The notes: generated by a model from the sequence alone, not told the origin. 6,006 nucleotides of DNA from an uncultured Planctomycetaceae bacterium (GCA_903949225.1 CAJAYZ010000940.1:1-6006); one strand, 5' to 3'; shown: positions 1 to 5,563, numbered from the stretch's first letter. Translations and numbers: made by a program.

Positions 1-211
1 GTCTCGACACGCAGCATCGGAGCGCTCCTCGGAATGGCCCGGTAAACCCCCGGGCGACGTCTGCCGCGACCCATTCAGCGGCCCAAGATCCACATTCTAT
101 TCACGGCACGGCAGTCCCGCATGCCGAGATTGGCCGCCGGGCGATCCCCTTGGTTGGAGGCACTTCCCAGTCAGCGTCGATCGCGGCGAGAGCTGCTTAC
201 TCTTCGGCCTG
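1..211. other. Left-edge stretch without a supported gene
   Basis: No reading frame here has convincing protein character on either strand. A plus-strand frame starting at base 1 stops at 43-45, so at most 14 codons of an upstream gene could end here. A second plus frame stays open across the stretch, but its translation is rich in Cys, Arg and Ser and it runs antisense into the small gene at 212-385, as a GC-rich shadow would. A short inverted repeat (GCCCGG at 37-42, CCGGGC at 50-55, 7-base loop) has no T tract. The stretch is best read as intergenic DNA downstream of the minus-strand pair. Confidence 0.5.
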
Positions 212-385
212 CTACAGCGAGCTCCCGCCGCCAGGGAGTCGGCGGCGGAGGAAGTGCATTCGTTGTTCGAGCGGCATGGCAAGCCGGCGACGGATGAGAT
301 CGTCGAGCTGCCGGTCGCTCTCGCGGGCGAGGGCAGCCAGGGCCTGACGCCGGTTTGCGGATATCTTTTTTTTGGGAGCAGGCAT
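212..385 (-). CDS. Small basic helical protein paired with a nucleotidyltransferase-like gene
   Basis: A 57-residue protein starting MPAPKKKISA and ending at a TAG. Its ATG lies one base after the TGA of the upstream nucleotidyltransferase-like gene (TGA-C-ATG), and no clear Shine-Dalgarno is visible, so translation is probably coupled. A longer open frame extends upstream to 661, but that part is antisense-like shadow of the other gene, so the internal ATG was chosen. Residues 10-46 look like one or two amphipathic helices rich in Arg, Leu, Glu and Asp. The C-terminus RMHFLRRRLPGGGSSL (residues 42-57) has a Gly-rich end that looks like a conserved motif. I recognise no named domain. The codons for Lys5-7 form a run of eight A. 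The pairing suggests a partner or regulator of the nucleotidyltransferase, possibly the second half of a toxin-antitoxin-like module, but this is inference. Confidence 0.62.
   Translation of the reverse strand: MPAPKKKISANRRQALAALARESDRQLDDLIRRRLAMPLEQRMHFLRRRLPGGGSSL
225..248 (-). repeat. GC-only inverted repeat at the 3' end of the minus-strand pair
   Basis: CCGCCGCC at 225-232 and GGCGGCGG at 241-248 form a perfect 8-bp stem with an 8-base loop. It lies inside the last codons of the small gene, just before its stop. No T tract follows on the minus strand, so it does not qualify as an intrinsic terminator. It could stabilise the transcript's 3' end, or simply reflect Arg (CGC) and Gly (GGC) codons facing each other. 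Confidence 0.25.
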
Positions 386-386
386 G

Positions 387-902
387 TCAGGATCCGCGCC
401 GACGGGGTGAGGAACGTTTCTTGGGAGCGGGTGGCGTGACCGTGGAAGCGAGGGCCTGCAGCGTCCGCTCGAGCACCGGCAGCACAGCCAGATCGCGATC
501 CCGCCCTGCGGCCCGCTTGCTGGCGATGATGTCTTCGAGCGACGCGACGAGAAGCGTGCAGCCGTGCGGGGAATGTTTGATAGCCCTCGCCCGTAGCCCC
601 TCGAACGACCGTACGCCGTGGATCCCCGGCATGAAGTCTGCCTGCAACCCGGTGGTGTCATCGACCATCCGATAGAGATTCGAGACGGGATAGTAGGGGC
701 GGAGGATCACCGCCCCGAGTGCCGCGGCCACCGCTTTGAGCTTGCGGAGATTCGTGGGGGTGGCCCGGAACATGAAGTCGAAGTCGAGCGTCGTCACCGG
801 TGCGCCGTGGATCGCCGCGGCGGCATTCCCGATCAGGACCGTCTCGAGCCTGGCGGCATCGAAGGCTTTCAGCAGGCGGACGAGGAGGGGGGCGGCATCC
901 AT
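387..902 (-). CDS. Nucleotidyltransferase-fold protein (AbiEii/MNT/DUF6036-like)
   Basis: A 171-residue protein with the signature of the DNA polymerase beta-like nucleotidyltransferase superfamily. Residues 23-44 read LIGNAAAAIHG, then TTLDFDFMF. This matches the family pattern of a small Gly/Ser motif, a His-Gly, and a Thr-x-Asp-x-Asp pair; Asp40 and Asp42 would bind metal. Asp89 in LQADFM is the likely third acidic residue. Residues 118-145 (LVASLEDIIASKRAAGRDRDLAVL) resemble the C-terminal helix and Lys seen in AbiEii-type and DUF6036 proteins. The canonical Gly-Gly/Gly-Ser is Gly25-Asn26 here, so activity is not certain. The tail (residues 157-171) is Pro/Lys/Arg-rich. The frame is open up to 1055, but family resemblance begins at the Met at 902, directly after a GGGGG run that is too close to be a normal ribosome site. 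It is probably soluble and cytoplasmic. Its substrate is unknown: relatives include antitoxins that modify toxins, toxins that modify tRNA, and housekeeping proteins. Confidence 0.8.
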   Translation of the reverse strand: MDAAPLLVRLLKAFDAARLETVLIGNAAAAIHGAPVTTLDFDFMFRATPTNLRKLKAVAAALGAVILRPYYPVSNLYRMVDDTTGLQADFMPGIHGVRSFEGLRARAIKHSPHGCTLLVASLEDIIASKRAAGRDRDLAVLPVLERTLQALASTVTPPAPKKRSSPRRRGS

Positions 903-997
903 CCCCCGATCATACCGGGCTGAAATGGCCGCCGGGAGACGTTTGCGGGCATGCGGGGCCGCTTCCCGGAATCGATGCCCCCAGGCAAAAGCCATAG

Positions 998-1010
998 CCG
1001 CTCGGAGCGG
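998..1010. promoter_or_regulatory. 13-bp palindrome in the divergent intergenic region
   Basis: CCGCTC-G-GAGCGG is a perfect inverted repeat around one central base. It sits in the 144-base gap between the minus-strand pair (start 902) and the first AIM24 gene (start 1047). The position suits an operator serving either unit. No convincing -35/-10 pair could be placed next to it, and such palindromes also arise by chance in GC-rich DNA. Confidence 0.22.
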
Positions 1011-1032
1011 GCGGGGAGTAGGCTCACCTGCC

Positions 1033-1037
1033 GGAGG
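1033..1037 (+). promoter_or_regulatory. Shine-Dalgarno GGAGG fixing the start of the first AIM24 gene
   Basis: GGAGG lies 9 bases before the ATG at 1047. This decides the start: the frame is open from an ATG at 951, but those 32 extra residues are Arg/Ser/Pro-rich, lack AIM24 resemblance and have no comparable ribosome site. Confidence 0.7.
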
Positions 1038-1046
1038 CAGTGGGGC

Positions 1047-1712
1047 ATGGAACATACGATCATCGGCAATCCCGACCGGGGGAATGTCAGCTTCACCCTC
1101 GCTGCCGGCGAATCGGTGATCGTCGAGGCCGGCTCGATGAGCTTCATGACCGCCGGGATGACCGTGAAGCCGCGGCTCATCGGCGGCCTGCTCACGGCCT
1201 TCAAACGGAAGCTCCTCGGCGGCGAGTCGCTGTTCTTGAGCGAGTATTCGACCGCCACCGCCGGGGCGATCGCGATCTCCCCGGCCTTCCCCGGCACGGT
1301 CCTCTGCAAGGAGCTGCGCGGAGCAGGGGACGCTTTGCTCCTTGCGGCCGGCTCGTTTCTTGCCTGCGGCCCCGGCGTCACGCTCACGACCGAATATGGC
1401 GGCGGCCGGTCGTGGTTTTCAGGCACCGGCCCGTTCATCCTCCGCGCCACTGGCTCAGGCCCCGTGTTCTTCAACACCTACGGCGCGGTCATCGAGCGCG
1501 ACGTGCAGGGCACACTCACGGTCGACACTGGCCACCTCGTCGCCTGGGAGCCGACCCTCGACTACCGGATCCGCGGCATGGGGAGTGTCAAGAAAACACT
1601 CTTCTCCGGCGAAGGCCTCGTGATGGCGTTTACCGGCTCCGGCCGGATCTTCCTTCAGACACGACAGCTGGGGGGCTTCGTCCGCTGGCTCGCTCCCTTC
1701 TGCCAAGGATGA
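1047..1712 (+). CDS. AIM24 family (TIGR00266-type) protein, first of three
   Basis: A 221-residue protein of the AIM24 family (Pfam PF01987), whose fold is related to the tryptophan RNA-binding attenuation protein. No enzymatic activity is established for the bacterial members; the yeast namesake is a mitochondrial inner-membrane protein tied to MICOS assembly. Family marks in order: GESVIVEAGSMSFM (21-34), the Gly/Lys stretch IGGLLTAFKRKLLGGESLFLSEY (45-67), RATGSGPVFF (133-142), VDTGHLVAWEPTLDYRI (159-175) and SGEGLVMAFTGSGRIFLQTR (187-206). There is no signal peptide and no strong membrane segment. It is preceded by GGAGG and followed after 13 bases by the next paralogue, so it appears to open an operon. 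Length and internal order match a complete family member. The cellular role here cannot be read from sequence. Confidence 0.88.
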   Translation: MEHTIIGNPDRGNVSFTLAAGESVIVEAGSMSFMTAGMTVKPRLIGGLLTAFKRKLLGGESLFLSEYSTATAGAIAISPAFPGTVLCKELRGAGDALLLAAGSFLACGPGVTLTTEYGGGRSWFSGTGPFILRATGSGPVFFNTYGAVIERDVQGTLTVDTGHLVAWEPTLDYRIRGMGSVKKTLFSGEGLVMAFTGSGRIFLQTRQLGGFVRWLAPFCQG

Positions 1713-1725
1713 CCGGAGCGCCCCC

Positions 1726-2415
1726 ATGCACATCGATCTTTCCGCGGGAGGGCTGTTCGCAAGAGCGCTGGTGACGCTGGAGCCGGGGGAAAAGTTTGTC
1801 TCCGATGCCGGGGCGATGATCCGCGCGTCCTCGAATATCGACATCGACGTCACGACCGGCAGCCGCGGCAAAGGGGGGCTCCTCGGCGGGCTCGGCCGGC
1901 TCCTCACCGGCGACACGTTTTTCCTTTCCACCTACGAGGTCACCGACGGCCGGCCGGGTGAAGTGGGGCTGGCGCCGACGCACATGGGAGAGGTCCGCGA
2001 GGTGAGCCTCTCCCCTGACGAAGCCTGGCTGTGCGCGGGGGGAAGCTTCCTCGGCGCCGCAAGCACGCTCACGCTCGACACCCGCTTCCAGGGGCTGCGG
2101 GGTCTACTCGGGGGCGAGTCGCTTTCGCTGCTCCGTGTCAGTGGCTCCGGGGCGCTCCTCGTCTCGGCGCTCGGGATGCTCACGACCATGGAGATCGACG
2201 GCGAACTGATCGTCGACACTGGCCACCTTGTCGCCTTCACCGAAGGGCTCGCCTACAGAATCGACAAGGTTGGCGGCGGCTGGATCAACACCTGGCTCTC
2301 TGGCGAGGGATTCGTGATGCGCTTCTCCGGGAAGGGGCGGATCATCCTCCAGTCGCACGATCCCACCCGCTTCGGCCGGCAGCTCGGGCCCCTCCTCCCG
2401 GAGCGCCAGTCATGA
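1726..2415 (+). CDS. AIM24 family protein, second of three (most divergent copy)
   Basis: A 229-residue paralogue of both neighbours. The start ATG has GGAG at 1715-1718, seven bases upstream, and follows the previous stop by 13 bases. Shared family marks are GEKFVSDAGAMI (21-32), LLGGLGRLLTGDTFFLSTY (52-70), VSGSGALLVSALG (138-150), VDTGHLVAF (163-171) and SGEGFVMRFSGKGRIILQ (192-209). Where the other two copies have WEPTLxYRI, this one has FTEGLAYRI, so the conserved Trp-Glu-Pro is lost. Around residues 42-62 it carries an extra Gly/Arg/Lys stretch. The end overlaps the next gene by the four bases ATGA. It probably assembles with, or works beside, the other two, which is inference from operon structure and shared fold. 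No signal peptide is visible. Confidence 0.87.
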   Translation: MHIDLSAGGLFARALVTLEPGEKFVSDAGAMIRASSNIDIDVTTGSRGKGGLLGGLGRLLTGDTFFLSTYEVTDGRPGEVGLAPTHMGEVREVSLSPDEAWLCAGGSFLGAASTLTLDTRFQGLRGLLGGESLSLLRVSGSGALLVSALGMLTTMEIDGELIVDTGHLVAFTEGLAYRIDKVGGGWINTWLSGEGFVMRFSGKGRIILQSHDPTRFGRQLGPLLPERQS

Positions 2416-3131
2416 ACCACGAGATCCTCGCCGGCCCGAGCTTCAGCATCCTCGAAGTGACCCTCGCGGCGGGGGAGCGGATCGTCTCCGAAGCCGGCGC
2501 GATGGCCTGGATGGATGGGAATGTGAAGACGGAGACGACGACCCGCGGCGGGATCCTTGCCGGCCTCAAGCGGGCGGTGTTCTCCGGAGAAACGTTCTTT
2601 CAAAACACCTACGAGGCCGACGGCGGCCCGGCCCGGATCGCCTTCGCGCCGGGAATGTCGGGGGAGATCGTCCCCTGGCAGCTCCAGGGAGAAGAGCTTC
2701 TCCTCCAGCGTGGCGCGTTCCTGGCGTCGACCGAGGGGATCCGCTGCGAGAGCAGGTCGGAGGGGCTGAAAGGGCTGTTTGCCCAGGGGCTTTTTGTGCT
2801 TCGTGCCACCGGCTCAGGGACGATGTTCTTCAGTGGCTATGGGGCGATCGACACGATCGATCTCGACGGCGGCAGCAGTTACACGATCGACAACGGCTAC
2901 GTCGTCGCCTGGGAGCCGACCCTTTCCTACCGGATCACCCGGGCGCGGAAGATCCGCAGCTTTCTGTTTTCCGACCAGCTCCTTCTCTCCTTCTCCGGCC
3001 GCGGACGGGTGTGGATCAATTCCCGCAGCCCGCAGTCACTGGCCAGTTGGGTCCACCCGTTTCGCCGGGTGAAGTCGAAGAGCTCCGGTGGTGGCATCCA
3101 GATCGGGCCGGTGAACCTCGGCGGGGAGTGA
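2412..3131 (+). CDS. AIM24 family protein, third of three, with Gly-rich tail
   Basis: A 239-residue family member. The ATG at 2412 overlaps the previous gene's TGA (ATGA) and has GGAG at 2400-2403, eight bases upstream. The frame is open from 2031, but that extension only shadows the second gene. Marks: GERIVSEAGAMAWM (21-34), GGILAGLKRAVFSGETFFQNTY (46-67), RATGSGTMFFSGYGA (131-145), IDNGYVVAWEPTLSYRI (159-175) and LLLSFSGRGRVWINSRS (190-206). It is closer to the first copy than the second around the RATGSG and VAWEPTL blocks. The C-terminus (about 219-239, VKSKSSGGG then IQIGPVNLGGE) extends beyond the shared fold, starting basic and becoming glycine-rich, and is absent from its neighbours. 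It may be a flexible contact or targeting tail; that is inference. Confidence 0.88.
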   Translation: MNHEILAGPSFSILEVTLAAGERIVSEAGAMAWMDGNVKTETTTRGGILAGLKRAVFSGETFFQNTYEADGGPARIAFAPGMSGEIVPWQLQGEELLLQRGAFLASTEGIRCESRSEGLKGLFAQGLFVLRATGSGTMFFSGYGAIDTIDLDGGSSYTIDNGYVVAWEPTLSYRITRARKIRSFLFSDQLLLSFSGRGRVWINSRSPQSLASWVHPFRRVKSKSSGGGIQIGPVNLGGE

Positions 3132-3137
3132 GGGACG

Positions 3138-3153
3138 GGGCGGCCATCCGCCT
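3138..3153 (+). terminator. Weak hairpin just after the AIM24 operon
   Basis: GGCGG (3139-3143), loop CCAT, CCGCC (3148-3152), with a possible closing G-T pair. It begins about seven bases after the operon's last stop codon. What follows is TGTTGG rather than a run of T, so intrinsic termination would be weak and Rho-dependent ending is equally possible. Confidence 0.28.
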
Positions 3154-3187
3154 GTTGGTAGGGCCAGTGGGACGACTCTCACGTCGC

Positions 3188-3289
3188 TCAAAAGTGTTTC
3201 GCGTGTCCATACCCGATCAAGTGACGTCGCAGGATCGGAAACGTCGTGTCGTTGCCAAAGTCCAGCACCGGGCCAAACGCCCAGCTCAA
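3188..3289 (-). pseudogene. Possible C-terminal remnant of a lost gene
   Basis: Between a TGA at 3292-3290 and a TGA at 3190-3188, one minus frame encodes 33 residues: LSWAFGPVLDFGNDTTFP (first 18), then ILRRHLIGYGHAKHF. The composition (balanced hydrophobics, Asn-Asp-Thr-Thr, Gly-Tyr-Gly-His) is more protein-like than the usual Arg/Pro/Ser shadows of this DNA. The neighbouring minus frame reads MGLCVIELG up to the same point, so a one-base shift would join the two into a longer tail. It has no start codon or ribosome site of its own. I cannot name a family; it may be a decayed gene end or coincidence. Confidence 0.2.
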
Positions 3290-3308
3290 TCACGCACAGC
3301 CCCATCCG

Positions 3309-3356
3309 TTGACGGGTTAGGGGGTAGTTGACAGACTCTCCCCGCGTCTGCATCTC
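3309..3356 (+). promoter_or_regulatory. Candidate promoter elements for the fusion gene
   Basis: TTGACG at 3309-3314 is followed, after 17 bases, by CAGACT at 3332-3337, which keeps the important A2 and T6 of the -10 box. A perfect -35 hexamer TTGACA at 3328-3333 would pair, also at 17 bases, with the poor -10 CATCTC at 3351-3356. Either would give a leader of roughly 60-80 bases before the ATG at 3422. This rests on sigma-70 consensus only, and sigma preferences in this lineage may differ. Confidence 0.28.
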
Positions 3357-3421
3357 CCGGACCGTTTCGCGTATCGGTCATCTGGGAACTCCGGTTCCAC
3401 GAAGAAAGCGATCTCTCCGCG

Positions 3422-5440
3422 ATGCTCCTCTATGCATGCACCATTTTCATGAGTGCGTTCCTGCTCTTTCTCGTGCAGCCGATCATCGCCAAACAGATCC
3501 TGCCTTGGTTTGGTGGATCAGCCGCGGTGTGGACCACCTGCCTGGTGTTCTTTCAAGTAGCGCTGTTGGCAGGCTATGCGTACACCGATTTCTCGACGCG
3601 AAAACTCAAGCCCCGTACGCAGGTCATCGTTCACGTGATCTTGCTGCTGGTAAGCCTCGGCGTGCTGCCAATCGTCGCCGCCGCCAGTTGGAAGCCACTG
3701 GGGACCGAAGATCCGGGGCTCCGGATTCTCGGTTTGCTGGTTGCCACCATCGGGCTGCCATACCTGATGCTTGCCACCACCGGTCCGCTGGTGCAGGCAT
3801 GGTTTTCCCGTTCGTTCCCCGATGGAACCGTCTACCGCTTGTTCGCACTGTCGAACTTGGCATCGATGCTGTCGCTGCTCTGCTATCCGTTTTTCATCGA
3901 GACGCAGATCCCCACGGTGTCCCAGGCGATTTGGTGGTCCGTGGGTTACGGCCTGTTCGCACTACTCTGCGGAGCGTCGGCCATCATGAGCCTCCGCTCC
4001 TGCGGGGCCAACACCCAAGCGGTCGCCGAATCAGCGGCCTCTGGCGATCATGCCCCGGCACCGCACCTCCGCGACTTGTGTGTATGGCTGGCACTGTCGG
4101 CCATGGGGTCGTGGTTGTTGCTGGCCATCACCAATCACATCACGCAGAACATCGCGTCGATCCCGTTCCTGTGGCTCGCCCCTTTAGCGCTCTATCTGCT
4201 GACGTTCATTTTGTGTTTCGAAAGTGACGGTTGGTACAGGCGCAGCCTGATCCTGCTGCCGCTTGCCATCAGTCTTGGGTGGTGCGCCTGGGCTCTTCAG
4301 ACCGAAGATCCACTCGGTGTCAAGATTGCGATCCCGCTTTATCTCGTGGGGCTATTCCTGTCGTGCATGTTTTTTCATGGCGAGTTGGCGAAGATGCGGC
4401 CGGCACCACGTTATCTGACGCAGTTTTATCTGATGGTGTCGCTTGGGGGTGCGATGGGAGGCATCTTCGTCGGCCTGATCGCGCCGCGGGTCTTTTCCTC
4501 CTACTCGGAACTCGGCCTGGGATTCGTGGTCACCGCATTGCTCGCTGCGTACACCTTGCGGAAGATGCCCGTTCAGGTATGGATGACGTCCATCGCGCTG
4601 GCTGGCGTGTACGGCTATCTTTGGAACTCCCAACTCGACCAGGAGGGTAGGGGTGCTCGCGTGATGAGGCGAAACTTCTACGGCACGCTGCAGACCAACG
4701 ACGAGACCGATGGCAATGCCGACGATGCGTTGCGGCGTCTTGTCCATGGTGTCATTACTCACGGTACCCAGTATCTGAGCGAATCGCGGCGTAACGCAGT
4801 CACCACCTACTACGGCCCAGCCTCCGGCGTCGGCATTGCCATCCAGATGGCCGAGCCCGGCGGCTGCAGAGTGGGCATCATCGGTCTCGGAGCCGGTACG
4901 CTTGCGGCGTGGGGCAAGCCGGGAGATACATACCGCTTCTACGAGATCAATCCGCAGGTGATCGAAATCGCGAACAGTGAATTCACGTTTCTCAAGGACA
5001 GCCGGGCCACGATCGAGACCGTGTTGGGCGATGCGCGTTTGAACATGGAACGCGAGGCACCGCAGGACTTCGACGTGTGTGTCGTCGATGCATTTTCCAG
5101 CGATTCAATTCCCGTGCACCTGGTCACCGCTGAGGCCATGGCGGTCTATCTTCGACATCTCAAACCACATGGCATACTGGCCTTTCACGTCTCCAACCGC
5201 TTCCTTCGGGTCGCACCGGTGATCAAGAAAATCGCCGAGCATCACGGGCTCTCTTCCACGCAGGTGAGCGACGAAGCCGAGGGCACGGGGTTTTTAGGAA
5301 CCGATTGGATTCTCGTCGCGCGAGACGAGGCGCTGTTAGAGCACGAGGCGCTGGCTGGCAAGGGCCTTCCGATCGAGGATATGCCTGGACTCAAGCTGTG
5401 GACGGATGACTACAGCAGCCTGTTTCAGATTCTGAAGTGA
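3422..5440 (+). CDS. Fused membrane transporter-like / spermidine-synthase-like protein
   Basis: A 672-residue protein in two parts. Residues 1 to about 400 contain roughly 12-13 hydrophobic segments, for example 2-22, 35-53, 67-88, 102-126, 138-158, 168-190, 218-236, 247-265, 300-318 and 333-354. The opening MSAFLLFLVQP, then WFGGSAAVWTTCLVFFQ, is typical of fused MFS/spermidine-synthase proteins. Residues 417 to 672 form a spermidine-synthase-like domain: RNFYGTLQ (417-424), HGxxxHGTQ (442-450), TTYYGP (461-466), the AdoMet/dcAdoMet-binding loop GIIGLGAGTLAAWG (485-498), Glu508, GDAR (536-539), VVDAFSSDSIP (554-564) and WTDDYSSLF (660-668). Classical aminopropyltransferases have D-S/T-x-D-P where this has DAFSSD, so the reaction may not be spermidine synthesis; members have no firmly assigned substrate. 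The domain should sit on the cytoplasmic face of the inner membrane. The ATG at 3422 is the only start in the open upstream frame; the ribosome site (GAAGAAAG, 3401-3408) is weak. Codons include many TTG, GTT and CGT, unlike the left half. Confidence 0.88.
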   Translation: MLLYACTIFMSAFLLFLVQPIIAKQILPWFGGSAAVWTTCLVFFQVALLAGYAYTDFSTRKLKPRTQVIVHVILLLVSLGVLPIVAAASWKPLGTEDPGLRILGLLVATIGLPYLMLATTGPLVQAWFSRSFPDGTVYRLFALSNLASMLSLLCYPFFIETQIPTVSQAIWWSVGYGLFALLCGASAIMSLRSCGANTQAVAESAASGDHAPAPHLRDLCVWLALSAMGSWLLLAITNHITQNIASIPFLWLAPLALYLLTFILCFESDGWYRRSLILLPLAISLGWCAWALQTEDPLGVKIAIPLYLVGLFLSCMFFHGELAKMRPAPRYLTQFYLMVSLGGAMGGIFVGLIAPRVFSSYSELGLGFVVTALLAAYTLRKMPVQVWMTSIALAGVYGYLWNSQLDQEGRGARVMRRNFYGTLQTNDETDGNADDALRRLVHGVITHGTQYLSESRRNAVTTYYGPASGVGIAIQMAEPGGCRVGIIGLGAGTLAAWGKPGDTYRFYEINPQVIEIANSEFTFLKDSRATIETVLGDARLNMEREAPQDFDVCVVDAFSSDSIPVHLVTAEAMAVYLRHLKPHGILAFHVSNRFLRVAPVIKKIAEHHGLSSTQVSDEAEGTGFLGTDWILVARDEALLEHEALAGKGLPIEDMPGLKLWTDDYSSLFQILK

Positions 5441-5448
5441 TCGTTCGG

Positions 5449-5483
5449 CACGGACTCCGTGGCGATGAGCGTGCTTTCTCATC
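5449..5483. terminator. Two small hairpins between convergent genes
   Basis: CACGG-ACT-CCGTG at 5449-5461 is a 5-bp stem eight bases after the fusion gene's stop. GATGAG (5464-5469) and CTCATC (5478-5483) form a 6-bp stem with an 8-base loop ending in TTT. Neither is followed by a proper T tract. Their place between two convergent genes suits transcription ending from either side, but the structures are weak. Confidence 0.28.
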
Positions 5484-5563
5484 CTGGCCATGAACGATGG
5501 GATTCGGCCCGCGAGTCTGGTCCGTGCAGTCGCTGCCCGTGGTGTCACGCCTCGGGGCCTCGC

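Larger units (their letters stand above)
3132..3421. other. 290-base gap between the AIM24 operon and the fusion gene
   Basis: No intact gene is supported. The gap holds a small hairpin right after the AIM24 operon, a possible minus-strand protein remnant, a nested dyad at 3213-3238 and two TTGAC elements near 3309-3333. Base use is less GC-extreme than in the AIM24 genes and resembles the fusion gene downstream. The frame of the fusion gene is open back to 3332, but it contains no ATG, GTG or TTG before 3422. Confidence 0.55.

Noticed and set aside
2..439. Long open plus-strand frame across the left edge
   Set aside because: It is antisense to the small gene and the end of the nucleotidyltransferase gene, has no suitable start with a ribosome site, and its composition is that of a GC-rich shadow.
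951..1046. 32-residue N-terminal extension of the first AIM24 gene
   Set aside because: It is Arg/Ser/Pro-rich and has no AIM24 similarity, whereas the ATG at 1047 has GGAGG at ideal distance.
903..1055. 51-residue N-terminal extension of the nucleotidyltransferase-like gene
   Set aside because: The extension is low-complexity Ala/Arg/Pro, overlaps the first AIM24 gene's start, and family resemblance begins right after the Met at 902.
869..1931. Minus-strand frames antisense to the first two AIM24 genes
   Set aside because: They are mirror images of codon-biased plus-strand genes, with no motifs and no plausible start signals.
3011..3331. Plus-strand frame spanning the end of the third AIM24 gene and the gap
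   Set aside because: Its first third is an out-of-frame reading of the AIM24 gene, and the rest is Arg/Ser/Val-rich without recognisable motifs or a ribosome site.
3328..4227. 299-residue plus-strand frame overlapping the fusion gene
   Set aside because: It is a shifted reading of the membrane protein, rich in Arg, His and Pro; the fusion gene's frame carries clear family motifs.
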